DNA of 64,000 nucleotides, taken from assembly GCF_017874035.1 (NCBI RefSeq), contig NZ_JAGGKV010000007.1, positions 1 to 64,000 of the forward strand, given 5' to 3'. The notes beneath the pieces were generated by a model. That model did no database searches. It was not told where the DNA came from and was given only the letters and a program-made list of their open reading frames with translations. The DNA is from Paenibacillus aceris. GTDB taxonomy: Bacteria; Bacillota; Bacilli; Paenibacillales; NBRC-103111. Shown here in pieces: positions 47,835 to 55,660 of the stretch; within the stretch, counting starts at the first letter, position 1; every line of letters begins with the position of its first letter. Made by a program: the position numbers and the translations under genes.

Positions 47835-48014
47835 AATGTGCATTCTCCTTTGGTTTTCTGATTTAAAGTTACTGTTAACTCTAGTAATTCCTTGAGAGAT
47901 TTGGTTTACTATTATTGTAGGCAAGAACGGAACGAAACATTCCTATTTTTTGCAAATAAGATTCTGAGGCAAGAGCGGCATTACCCGCCCCCTGTCAGCA
48001 AGGAGGGACACCCT

Positions 48015-49238
48015 GTGAGTTTGTTTGATGATGATTTTTACTCGACCAAAAGAACCAAGCAGCGCCAACCTGTGTGGCGTCCTAAACGTTCGGGTGGATT
48101 TACAGGCTTTACGGAACGCAAGCGAAATGTGGCCCTATTAGCTGGAGTAGGCGGGGCTTTAGCGATGCTTTTGTTAGTCGGAATAGTTAGCGGTTTGGGC
48201 AAAAGCGAATCGCAAGCCGATGCGATAGCGGTACCGGCATCTGTGGCGATTGCAGAGACGCATCCCATGAACATTAACGATTCTGTCGTGGCGGCAACGG
48301 AGAAAATTAAGCCAGCCGTGGTCAGCGTGATCTCTTCTAAGAAGGATGACAAAGGCCAGGAGAGCGGGATTGGGATCGGATCGGGTGTTATTTTTGCCCG
48401 TAATGGGGATAAGGTCCGCATTGTAACCAATAGCCATGTCGTTGAAAATGGAAACCAGTTTGAAATCGTGAATTTTCAAGGTGAGCACCGCAAAGCTACA
48501 TTGGTCGGTCGTGACCGGATTACGGATTTAGCTGTTTTGGAAGCGGATGGCAAGGACATCAAGGTGATTGCTGAGTTCGGCGACTCCGAGACGCTGCGCG
48601 CGGGTGAAATGGCGATTGCGGTAGGCAACCCGTTAGGGCTTGGCTTCTCGCCGACGGTCACGCAAGGCATCATTTCATCGCCTAAGCGGACGATACCGGT
48701 TGCTTTGTCCCGGGAGGGAACGGATTATGACTGGGAGATGGATGTCATCCAGACCGACGCGGCGATCAACCAAGGCAACAGTGGCGGCCCCCTAGTGAAC
48801 ATTGACGGCAAAGTGGTTGGTATTAACTCGATGAAAATTTCGGATACGGGCGTTGAGGGGTTAGGATTTGCGATTCCCATTAACAGCGCGAAGCCGATTA
48901 TCGACAATCTGATCACGGATCATAAGGTCAAAAGACCGCTAATGGGCGTGTCTACGCAGGAATTGCAAGCTTTTAAAGGGACGGATGTATTAAAGCTGCC
49001 TGCAGATGTGAAAACTGGAGTTATCGTCTTCGATGTGTCCGGACCTTCCAAAGAAGCGGGTCTCAAACCGCAGGATGTCATTGTGCTGCTGGATGACCGG
49101 AAGATTGACAGTACGATCAGCCTGCGGAAATATTTATACAACGAGAAGCACATCGGTGATAAAGTGAACGTCACCTACTACCGCGGCGGCAAGAAAATGA
49201 ATGCGGTGGTCACCTTGGTGGAAGCAACCGATAAATAA
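48015..49238 (+). CDS. HtrA-like membrane-anchored serine protease
   Basis: From the GTG at 48015 (AAGGAGGG ahead) the protein has 407 residues. A short cytoplasmic N terminus and a membrane helix (about 42-62) are followed by a trypsin-like domain with the triad His141, Asp171 and Ser256 (GNSGGP). A C-terminal PDZ domain follows (about 300-400). HtrA proteases degrade misfolded exported proteins. A protease of this type (YycK/HtrC) follows yycJ in B. subtilis as well. The longer frame from 47892 encodes unlikely sequence and is rejected. Confidence 0.95.
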   Translation: MSLFDDDFYSTKRTKQRQPVWRPKRSGGFTGFTERKRNVALLAGVGGALAMLLLVGIVSGLGKSESQADAIAVPASVAIAETHPMNINDSVVAATEKIKPAVVSVISSKKDDKGQESGIGIGSGVIFARNGDKVRIVTNSHVVENGNQFEIVNFQGEHRKATLVGRDRITDLAVLEADGKDIKVIAEFGDSETLRAGEMAIAVGNPLGLGFSPTVTQGIISSPKRTIPVALSREGTDYDWEMDVIQTDAAINQGNSGGPLVNIDGKVVGINSMKISDTGVEGLGFAIPINSAKPIIDNLITDHKVKRPLMGVSTQELQAFKGTDVLKLPADVKTGVIVFDVSGPSKEAGLKPQDVIVLLDDRKIDSTISLRKYLYNEKHIGDKVNVTYYRGGKKMNAVVTLVEATDK

Positions 49239-49272
49239 GTATACAGAACCATTGCGGATGAGAGGTAGTTGC

Positions 49273-49440
49273 ATGCACGTAGTTTGTAAGGATCATGTAG
49301 AAATCGCGATTGATGAGTTTGTCGATGAATACGAGGAAGCGCCGGATGTTGTGGATTTGCAGAAAACCCACTTCGCCAACTGGGAGCCTCCTTCACACTG
49401 TGAGCATTGCATGGAGTTAGCGCGATTTTTAGTTGTTTAA
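49273..49440 (+). CDS. yyzF: CxxH/CxxC small protein (YyzF-like)
   Basis: The 55-residue protein reads MHVVCKDHVEIAIDEFVDEY and ends WEPPSHCEHCMELARFLVV, with CxxH (CKDH) and CxxC (CEHC). It closely resembles B. subtilis YyzF, found at the same place between the HtrA gene and rlmH. The four residues could bind zinc. The ATG at 49273 follows AGAGGT at normal spacing. Confidence 0.9.
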   Translation: MHVVCKDHVEIAIDEFVDEYEEAPDVVDLQKTHFANWEPPSHCEHCMELARFLVV

Positions 49441-49466
49441 GGAAGGCTGATGCCTTCCTTTTTGTT
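49439..49466 (+). terminator. Terminator after yyzF-like gene
   Basis: Perfect nine-base stem AAGGAAGGC-TGAT-GCCTTCCTT followed by TTTG. The left arm overlaps the last stop codon. Confidence 0.9.
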
Positions 49467-49493
49467 TTCTTGGGGAAGGGATAGATAAGGAAA

Positions 49494-49549
49494 AGATGAA
49501 GAAATAGATGAAGAAATAGATGAAGAAATAGATGAAGAAATAGATGAAG
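49494..49549 (+). repeat. 12-bp tandem repeat, about 4.6 copies, upstream of rlmH
   Basis: The unit AGATGAAGAAAT is repeated four times without change (49494-49541), followed by AGATGAAGG. It fills the space between the terminator and the rlmH ribosome-binding site AAAAGGAG. Each copy carries a GATGAAG, but the in-frame ATG codons meet TAG at once. Confidence 0.95.
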
Positions 49550-49567
49550 GAAAAGGAGCATTCGTTT

Positions 49568-50047
49568 ATGCAGATACAGATTTTAACGGTTGGGAAGTTG
49601 AAGGAGCGCTATCTTGTGGATGGGATTGCGGAGTACGTCAAGCGCCTTGGGCCGTATGCCAAGGTGCAAATGATTGAGGTGCCGGATGAGAAGGCACCGG
49701 AGAACATGAGCCCTGCCGAGGAGCAGCAGGTGCGGGTGCGTGAGGGCGAGCGGCTGCTGGCCAAGCTCGGCTCGGACGTGTACGTCGTGGCGCTGGCCAT
49801 CGACGGCGAGATGTGGTCTAGCGAGCAGCTGGCGGGCTCGCTGGATCGATTGGCCACATATGGGCGCAGCCAGGTGGCTTTCGTGATCGGCGGCTCGCTG
49901 GGGCTCTCTAGCGAGCTGCTGCGCCGTGCGGACGTGCGGCTGAGCTTTGGCCGCATGACGCTGCCGCACCAGCTGATGCGGCTGGTGCTGGTGGAGCAGA
50001 TTTATCGCGCTATGCGGATAAATCGGGGGGAACCTTATCACAAATAA
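49568..50047 (+). CDS. rlmH: 23S rRNA (pseudouridine1915-N3)-methyltransferase RlmH
   Basis: RlmH (SPOUT fold) methylates pseudouridine 1915 of 23S rRNA. From the ATG at 49568 the protein has 159 residues. It starts [20 protein letters not shown], contains [10 protein letters not shown] and ends with [17 protein letters not shown], the family signature. AAAAGGAG precedes the start. The middle of the gene is strikingly G+C-rich compared with its flanks: 42 of 60 bases in 49741-49800. Confidence 0.98.
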   Translation: MQIQILTVGKLKERYLVDGIAEYVKRLGPYAKVQMIEVPDEKAPENMSPAEEQQVRVREGERLLAKLGSDVYVVALAIDGEMWSSEQLAGSLDRLATYGRSQVAFVIGGSLGLSSELLRRADVRLSFGRMTLPHQLMRLVLVEQIYRAMRINRGEPYHK

Positions 50048-50091
50048 CGGCACTTTTTAGTGAACAGCATTAAGTTTCGAGGGGGTGGCCC

Positions 50092-51039
50092 ATGAACAAA
50101 ACAGACCGTTTATTAGCCATCGTGCTGGAGCTGCAAAGTAGAGAAGTGATACGGGGCGAAGACTTGGCGGCCCTATTTGAAACCAGTGTGCGAACCATCT
50201 ATCGTGACATCCAGGCGCTTAGTGAAGCGGGCGTACCGATTATAGGTGCCCCAGGCACAGGGTATTCCTTGATGGAAGGCTATTTCCTGCCGCCGATCAG
50301 TTTCACGGTAGAAGAAGCCGTGACCTTGCTTATAGGAGCGGACTTTATCGAGCAACGATTTGATGATGAGTATCGTCTCAGGGCTCAAGCCGCTCGGAGG
50401 AAGATCGAGGCCATTCTATCGGAGGGCGTTCGAAATGAGACCTCTCGTGTACGCAAGACATTGCGCTTGCTCTCTCCTAGTAAACCGGTCACGCTGTCAA
50501 AAGAAAGGCAATATTTCGAAAAGATCCGTCGATCGATATTAGATAAGCGAAAGATCAGATTTCATTATTTAAAAGGGATGGCGGATTCCAAGGGAAATCA
50601 CCATAGTGATCGTACCGTTGCTCCCTATGGCCTGGTTCTCGTTGAAGGCTCGTGGATGCTCGTGGCCCATTGTGATCTACGCCAAGAAGTTCGCCATTTC
50701 CGTCTATCCCGAATGACCGAACTTCTCGAACTGGAAGATCGATTCGAACAGCCGACCCAATTTAATTTGAGAGAGTACCAGCCTTCGGATGATCGGCACC
50801 TGCAGGTTCGCCTTCGATTTAATCATGACGTGGTGGATAAAGTGAAGGAATCGAACAATCGTTTTATAGAGGAAATGGAAGAGCACCAAGATGGATTGGA
50901 TGTGATCTTACGCGTTCGTCAACTGGACGAATTACTGCAGTGGGTGCTGGGCTGGGGAGCGAATGTGAGGGTGGTGGAGCCTGAATCATTCCGAAATCGG
51001 ATTCGTGAGGAAGCTGAAAAAATGTTAAAACGCTACTGA
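50092..51039 (+). CDS. YafY-type transcriptional regulator (HTH + WYL domains)
   Basis: The 315-residue protein has an N-terminal winged helix (NKTDRLLAIVLELQSREVIR, FETSVRTIYRDIQAL), then a WYL domain (about 140-220, RKIRFHYLKG) and a C-terminal WCX region. WYL regulators sense small ligands, often nucleic-acid fragments or metabolites. The target is unknown; the pseudogene downstream is not an obvious one. A strong terminator overlaps its stop codon. Confidence 0.92.
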   Translation: MNKTDRLLAIVLELQSREVIRGEDLAALFETSVRTIYRDIQALSEAGVPIIGAPGTGYSLMEGYFLPPISFTVEEAVTLLIGADFIEQRFDDEYRLRAQAARRKIEAILSEGVRNETSRVRKTLRLLSPSKPVTLSKERQYFEKIRRSILDKRKIRFHYLKGMADSKGNHHSDRTVAPYGLVLVEGSWMLVAHCDLRQEVRHFRLSRMTELLELEDRFEQPTQFNLREYQPSDDRHLQVRLRFNHDVVDKVKESNNRFIEEMEEHQDGLDVILRVRQLDELLQWVLGWGANVRVVEPESFRNRIREEAEKMLKRY

Positions 51040-51064
51040 CATCCCGTTGTCAGTAGCGTTTTTG
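51030..51064 (+). terminator. Terminator overlapping the WYL regulator stop codon
   Basis: Perfect 12-base arms ACGCTACTGACA (51030-51041) and TGTCAGTAGCGT (51048-51059), followed by TTTTT. The left arm includes the last codons and the TGA. Confidence 0.95.
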
Positions 51065-51148
51065 TATAGTTGGAGTATGCGAATATCGCAGTGTTTTGGA
51101 GATAGGGTGACCTTTCTCATAATCTTATCGTAGAGGTGGAATTTAATC

Positions 51149-51604
51149 GTGAGCAATGTCAATTGGGAAGTGGATCCGGATCACAGCTCCGTCGAGTTTT
51201 CGGTGACACATTTAATGATTAATAGAATCAAAGGAGTATTCGAGCATTTTCAAGCGAATTTGAACTTTGACCCCAACGATTTAACAACCATGGGGATTCA
51301 AGCTTCTATAGACGCGAACAATTACGTTTCAAAGCACCGGCTGCGTCCTTACTGGCGAACGGCAGTATGAACTTACGGGCAATCTATCTCTGCATGGTGT
51401 AACAAAATCAATCACTTTTCACACGGCTTTGGAAGGACTGAACAAAGACCCCCGCGGACGGGAACGTGCAGGGTTTCATTCAACGGCCAGTATCGAACGC
51501 AGCGAATTTGGCTTGACATTTAATTCACCGCTGGAAACAGGTGGTATAATTGTCGGAAATGAAGTGAGGATTGAGCTTTATATTGAGGCAATTAAAATAG
51601 ATTA
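51149..51604 (+). pseudogene. YceI family protein, disrupted by an internal deletion and frameshift
   Basis: The first 59 codons encode VNWEVDPDHSSVEFSVTHLM and continue to ASIDAN, a normal YceI start. The frame then meets a stop at 51368-51370. From about 51330 the other frame continues the protein: TFQSTGCV, then YELTGNLSLHGVTKSITFHT and ERAGFHSTASIERSEFGL, ending IELYIEAIKID at 51604. Relative to intact YceI proteins, about 30 residues that follow the SID motif (the NTGNEQRDGHL-type region) are missing, so an out-of-frame deletion is likely. YceI proteins bind isoprenoid-like lipids. The start is GTG behind AGAGGTGG. Confidence 0.88.
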
Positions 51605-51613
51605 GGGATTCGG

Positions 51614-51646
51614 AAGGCCATCCTTTTAGCGGGATGGTCTTTCTTC
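51614..51646 (+). terminator. Terminator after the YceI pseudogene
   Basis: Stem AAGGCCATCC/GGATGGTCTT with one G-T pair, followed by TCTTC. Confidence 0.8.
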
Positions 51647-51749
51647 AACATGTTCATTTGAAGAAATATAGATAGGGTCCAAGGTAATTTATGGTAAGAT
51701 ATTAGGTGAGGAGTACCATTTCTATTTCAACTAATGGAGGCGCTTACTT

Positions 51750-52910
51750 ATGGACCAGCAATTGCAGCAAGAGGGATACTTTGGAGAGTTTGGCGGCAGC
51801 TTCGTCCCGCCGGAATTGCAGGAAGTGTTGAGTTATTTGAGTGAGCAATTTTACAAGTTTAGAGACGACCCGGAGTTTAAGGAAGAGCTTCGTTATTATC
51901 TGCGCGAATATGTCGGCCGCGAGAATCCGCTGACGTATGCGGAGCGGCTGACCAAAGCTTGGGGAGGACCGAAGATATACTTAAAGCGCGAGGATCTGAA
52001 TCATACCGGAGCGCATAAGATCAATAATGCGATTGGCCAGATTCTGCTCGCTAAGCGGATGGGTGTCAAGCGGATCATCGCTGAGACCGGTGCCGGACAG
52101 CACGGTGTTGCTACGGCAACGGCCTGCGCTATGTTTAATATGGAATGCGTCATCTACATGGGAGCTGAAGATACGCGCCGGCAGGCGCTTAATGTGTTCC
52201 GAATGGAGCTGCTCGGCGCGACGGTTGTACCGGTTCATAAAGGCCAAGGACGATTGAAGGACGCGGTAGATGAGGCGCTGGACGATCTGGTTCGCAATTA
52301 TAAAAATACGTTCTATTTGCTCGGCTCCGCGGTTGGTCCGCATCCGTTTCCGACGATGGTGAAGCACTTTCAGGCCATTATTAGCGAAGAATCGAAGCTG
52401 CAGATTATGGAGAAAGAAGGCCGTCTGCCAGATGCGGTAGTGGCTTGCGCAGGCGGTGGCAGCAATGCGATTGGTGCATTCGCTCACTACATCGACGAGC
52501 CGACTGTTCGCTTAATTGGCGTCGAGCCCGATCAAGCGCCGTCCTTAACGCAAGGCGTGCCGAGCATCATTCACGGCTTCAAGTGTTTAGTGCTGCTGGA
52601 TGAGGAAGGCCAGCCGAAGAAGACCTATTCGATCGCCGCGGGACTTGACTATCCGGGCATTGGGCCGGAGCATAGTCACCTGAAGGTGACGGGCCGGGCT
52701 GAATATGCAACTGTCACCAATGAAGAAGTGCTGGAATCCTTCCAGGAACTGTCTCACACGGAGGGAATTATCCCTGCCCTAGAGAGCGCGCATGCGGTTG
52801 CATACGCGAAGAAGCTGGCGCCGACGATGGGTCAGGATCAAATTATTATTGTTAATCTGTCTGGCCGCGGGGATAAGGATGTCGAACAAGTGTATCAAAT
52901 GCTCAAATAG
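51750..52910 (+). CDS. trpB: Tryptophan synthase beta subunit-like PLP enzyme, orphan copy
   Basis: TrpB condenses indole and serine to tryptophan. The 386-residue protein has the PLP lysine Lys90 ([13 protein letters not shown]), the catalytic Glu112 ([10 protein letters not shown]) and the phosphate-binding AGGGSNAIG. It ends with [12 protein letters not shown]. All core residues of the TrpB1 class are present. The loop that usually reads GSRTLKDA is GQGRLKDA. No trpA or other tryptophan gene lies nearby. It may be a standalone TrpB or act on another substrate. ATG follows TGGAGG. Confidence 0.88.
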   Translation: MDQQLQQEGYFGEFGGSFVPPELQEVLSYLSEQFYKFRDDPEFKEELRYYLREYVGRENPLTYAERLTKAWGGPKIYLKREDLNHTGAHKINNAIGQILLAKRMGVKRIIAETGAGQHGVATATACAMFNMECVIYMGAEDTRRQALNVFRMELLGATVVPVHKGQGRLKDAVDEALDDLVRNYKNTFYLLGSAVGPHPFPTMVKHFQAIISEESKLQIMEKEGRLPDAVVACAGGGSNAIGAFAHYIDEPTVRLIGVEPDQAPSLTQGVPSIIHGFKCLVLLDEEGQPKKTYSIAAGLDYPGIGPEHSHLKVTGRAEYATVTNEEVLESFQELSHTEGIIPALESAHAVAYAKKLAPTMGQDQIIIVNLSGRGDKDVEQVYQMLK

Positions 52911-52964
52911 AATAACGGGTGTGTCACCTATTACATTATACTAAAATCAGACATGCAAGACGGG

Positions 52965-52992
52965 AAGGGCGTCCAAATGGGCGTCCTTTAAT
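52965..52992 (+). terminator. Terminator after the trpB-like gene
   Basis: Ten-pair stem AAGGGCGTCC-AAAT-GGGCGTCCTT with G-T pairs, followed by TTAATTTC. Confidence 0.82.
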
Positions 52993-53153
52993 TTCGACCT
53001 ATAGATGATATGCTGAGTCGTACACAAATGAGGCAAATTTTATTGTGGGAGACATAAACGTTTATATTGAATTATTTTTGGTATAATATTTGGTAGATAA
53101 GAAAGAATAAATTTCTTTTTTTAGAAAATAGTGAGAGAAAACGAGGGATGAAA

Positions 53154-53615
53154 ATGTCGTATATCGTTGATTTTAAAAATGTGTCTACAGTCGGTTTAGA
53201 GTCTTCACCTGTAGTAGAAGCGCTCGCTGGTTTACGTGCTAATGAAGCCCGTTACTTTATGAACAAATACAAGCATGAATTTACGGTTGTGCCAGCTAGC
53301 GAAAGTCAGGAGAGCATTGATTATGTGAATCAGATTTTGAAAGAACGTGATATTGCGTTTGCGGCCAAACCTTTAGAAACGTCGCGTTTTCAAGTGGAAA
53401 ATATCCAATTTACCTACGTTTTTTATGAGGATGGTCTTGCGCTCAATGTTATGTATACAGTTGATGATCCTAAGAAGCGGGCCGTTGGGTTTAAGCTTTC
53501 TGAGGGGATGGAGATACCAAAGGAGTTGGAAGAGAAGTTTAAGTTTGCTAGGCAGAAATCTAAACTAGCTGGAACAATTCGGGGCTCCTTTTTCGTAATT
53601 AAAGGACAATATTAA
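53154..53615 (+). CDS. Hypothetical protein
   Basis: I do not recognise the family. From the ATG at 53154 the protein has 153 residues and begins MSYIVDFKNVSTVGLESSPV. It is soluble and mixed alpha/beta, with no signal peptide and no cysteine. ACGAGGG lies six bases ahead of this ATG; another ATG two codons upstream is too close. TATAAT at 53082-53087 with a TGG extended -10 is a likely promoter. It lies between two terminators, so it is transcribed alone. Confidence 0.7.
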   Translation: MSYIVDFKNVSTVGLESSPVVEALAGLRANEARYFMNKYKHEFTVVPASESQESIDYVNQILKERDIAFAAKPLETSRFQVENIQFTYVFYEDGLALNVMYTVDDPKKRAVGFKLSEGMEIPKELEEKFKFARQKSKLAGTIRGSFFVIKGQY

Positions 53616-53700
53616 AGTAAGCAAAAGCGCAATAGGAGGAACCCAGCCATTGTGGTCTTTGAGTCATTAGTTATCGGCTCCTCTTGCGTGTGAAAGATAT

Positions 53701-53738
53701 AAGCCTCTATCCCGTTTGGCGGAATAGAGGCTTTATCA
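53701..53738. terminator. Bidirectional terminator
   Basis: Arms AAGCCTCTAT and ATAGAGGCTT, extended by CCG/CGG, lie between the plus-strand hypothetical gene and the minus-strand PAS-HD-GYP gene, and can serve both. Confidence 0.8.
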
Positions 53739-53788
53739 ATTTGTTTGCTCCCTAAGCTAAGCTTCAAATCAGTTTTTTGCAGATATCA

Positions 53789-54859
53789 TCACGATATTTC
53801 CATCCTGCTGTTTCGGATCGTTCCAACAAAGATATCGACCAAATCAGGATTAAATGAAAAGCCCTTTTGTTCGATTAAATAGTGTAACACTTTCTCCTCC
53901 GGCCAGGCCTCTTTATATGCTCTCCTGCTTGTTAGGGCATCGTATACGTCTACCAGGGATACTACCTGAGCTTCGAATGGAATTTCATTTCCTTTCAAGC
54001 GATGAGGGTACCCCGAGCCATCCCATTTTTCATGGTGGAATTCAACAATTGACTTCGATATATCAAGTTCTTGTCGAAAAAGGTCATCATTTAATTCGTG
54101 TGAAATTTTATTTAAGATATCGACCCCAATAAGTGGGTGTGTTTCAATGATATTTCGTTCGTAAAAAGTTAACTTTCCCGGTTTGTATAGGATACCCTCG
54201 GGGATGCCTGATTTACCTATATCATGCATGATGCTAGCATTAATGACGTGCTGAATATATTCGTCAGATAATTTTAATTGATTAGCTGCATTGTATTCCT
54301 GAAGTAATGTAGCGGTTAATTGCTGAACGCGAAAAAGATGGTTTTCAATTTCTGGATCTCGAATCTCACAGGAAAGAGCCAGCACTCTAAGAATTTCATT
54401 CTGTATTTTTGATTTTCGAGTTTCGGAGACATAGACGCCTTCACTAATTTGGCCCAAATCTCTAAATATACCGACATAGTAGCTGTCCCCAGCTATTTCT
54501 ACAGGTGTTATTGATATGTTAGAGTGCCAGAGCTCCTTGTTTCGTTTTCTATTTATGAACACACCCGACCATGCCTGATTATTGTTTAATTGTGTTTTCA
54601 TCTGATCATATGTATTCTTGGGTGTTAATCCTGATTTCAAGATGCCTGCCGTGTGCCCAATAATCATGTCGCGTTGGTATCCAGTAATTTCTTCATATCT
54701 ATGGTTAATATCCACAATGTTATGGTTCGTATCGGTGATAATGACCGCATCAGATAACATTAGAAAATAAGAAAGTCCAGTCGTCATTCCAATTCCAATC
54801 CCCTCGAATATCCCGTCTTGGTGGAATGGCTTCATCCTAAGTTTTGCGCCATTCTCCAT
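53789..54859 (-). CDS. PAS and HD-GYP domain protein (probable c-di-GMP phosphodiesterase)
   Basis: The 356-residue protein has a PAS domain (about 32-140, DAVIITDTNHNIVDINHRYE). An HD-GYP domain follows (about 150-350), with MHDIGKSGIPEGIL, HHEKWDGSGYP and VYDALTSRRAYKEAWP. All HD-GYP motifs look intact, so cyclic-di-GMP hydrolysis is likely. It has no membrane segment. The PAS domain may sense a ligand or redox state. It is the second HD-GYP protein in the window and unlike the first (352-1416) outside the catalytic domain. Confidence 0.92.
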   Translation of the reverse strand: MENGAKLRMKPFHQDGIFEGIGIGMTTGLSYFLMLSDAVIITDTNHNIVDINHRYEEITGYQRDMIIGHTAGILKSGLTPKNTYDQMKTQLNNNQAWSGVFINRKRNKELWHSNISITPVEIAGDSYYVGIFRDLGQISEGVYVSETRKSKIQNEILRVLALSCEIRDPEIENHLFRVQQLTATLLQEYNAANQLKLSDEYIQHVINASIMHDIGKSGIPEGILYKPGKLTFYERNIIETHPLIGVDILNKISHELNDDLFRQELDISKSIVEFHHEKWDGSGYPHRLKGNEIPFEAQVVSLVDVYDALTSRRAYKEAWPEEKVLHYLIEQKGFSFNPDLVDIFVGTIRNSRMEIS

Positions 54860-54909
54860 GAAGTATCATAATTGAAAATCAGAAATAAATACAGTGGCTT
54901 CATAGCTTG

Positions 54910-55050
54910 AGTGCACCGAGGGAAGCGATAACTGGCCGGATCTCCAGTCTGGGCTTAGCGAATTTTGGCGAGTGGGAACGACGATCCCTTATTTTGCAGA
55001 TTTATATTCAATTGTAAGCATTTTAGGAAAATAGTGCCCTGTAGTTTCGC
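54910..55050. repeat. Non-coding region ending in a short dispersed repeat
   Basis: No gene is seen in 54860-55222. The part from 55032 to 55048 (TAGTGCCCTGTAGTTTC) matches 58050-58066 (TAGCGCCCTGTAGTTCC) at 15 of 17 positions. The preceding sequence (GGGAAGCGAT near 54920, GGGAACGACGATCCC near 54976) looks like part of a longer repetitive or palindromic element, but this could not be verified. Confidence 0.4.
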
Positions 55051-55080
55051 TCCCATGCTACATATAGATCGAACACCCCC

Positions 55081-55119
55081 AAAGGCTGCCGAAACCCGGC
55101 AGCCTTTAACTATTTTTGC
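55081..55119. terminator. Symmetrical terminator hairpin ahead of blaI
   Basis: Perfect 11-base arms AAAGGCTGCCG and CGGCAGCCTTT with a five-base loop, A-rich on the left and T-rich on the right. Confidence 0.85.
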
Positions 55120-55146
55120 CTACGCTTAGACGTGCATATCTCCAGC

Positions 55147-55200
55147 TTGACAAGTGTGGATTACAAATGTAATACTAAGTCTGTATTACATTTGTAATCC
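55147..55200 (+). promoter_or_regulatory. blaI promoter with overlapping BlaI operator palindromes
   Basis: TTGACA (55147-55152), a 17-base spacer and TAATAC (55170-55175) form a near-consensus promoter. GGATTACAAATGTAATAC (55158-55175) covers the spacer and -10. Its exact inverse lies at 55183-55200, seven bases on. Each arm contains the BlaI/MecI core TACAAATGTA or its complement TACATTTGTA. Bound BlaI dimers would block this promoter, so the operon is autoregulated. Confidence 0.92.
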
Positions 55201-55222
55201 TGAATGGAGAGGAGGTAACGAT

Positions 55223-55597
55223 GTGAAAAATGTCCCTCATATTACCGATGCTGAATGGGAAGTTATGAAAGTGCTTTGGAACCAATCACCGCGCACAGCA
55301 AATGAAGTGATCGAAGCTATGCAGGACCAGACGGAGTGGAAGCCCAAAACGATTCGAACTTTGTTAAATAGGTTAGCTCAGAAGCAGGCAATAGCTTTTT
55401 CACAAGAGAACAGAGTCTATGCGTATTTCCCTTTGGTTTCTGAGGGGGAATGTGTGAAGTCAGAGACGCAATCATTTCTGAAAAGAATTTATGGCGGAGC
55501 TTTTAAGCCGATGCTCGTTAATTTTTTGAAAGAGGAGCAGTTGTCGGAGGAAGATATTAAGGAGTTAAGAAGTATTCTTGAGGATAAAACCAAATGA
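55223..55597 (+). CDS. blaI: BlaI/MecI family transcriptional repressor
   Basis: From the GTG at 55223 (GGAGAGGAGG ahead) the protein has 124 residues and starts MKNVPHITDAEWEVMKVLWN, typical of BlaI. The winged helix TANEVIEAMQ and TIRTLLNRLAQK is followed by the C-terminal dimerisation helix. In the family, cleavage by a BlaR1-type metalloprotease relieves repression; the next gene encodes one. An in-frame upstream extension would run through the operator and is rejected. Confidence 0.95.
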   Translation: MKNVPHITDAEWEVMKVLWNQSPRTANEVIEAMQDQTEWKPKTIRTLLNRLAQKQAIAFSQENRVYAYFPLVSEGECVKSETQSFLKRIYGGAFKPMLVNFLKEEQLSEEDIKELRSILEDKTK

Positions 55598-55660
55598 GAA
55601 TAGCCGAGAATGCGTTGTGCTGCTTAAGGAAGGTTCCATTTCTAGGAAAGAAAGGAAAGG

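Noticed and set aside
47892-48014. 41-codon N-terminal extension of the HtrA-like protease
   Set aside because: The predicted peptide is unlike the family, and the GTG at 48015 has a strong ribosome-binding site.
49494-49549. CRISPR array
   Set aside because: The repeat unit is 12 bases with no spacers and no cas genes nearby; it is a simple tandem repeat.
49178-49561. Minus-strand frame encoding a repeated Leu-Phe-Leu-His pattern
   Set aside because: The repeats are only the 12-base tandem repeat read backwards, and the rest is antisense to the HtrA and YyzF-like genes.
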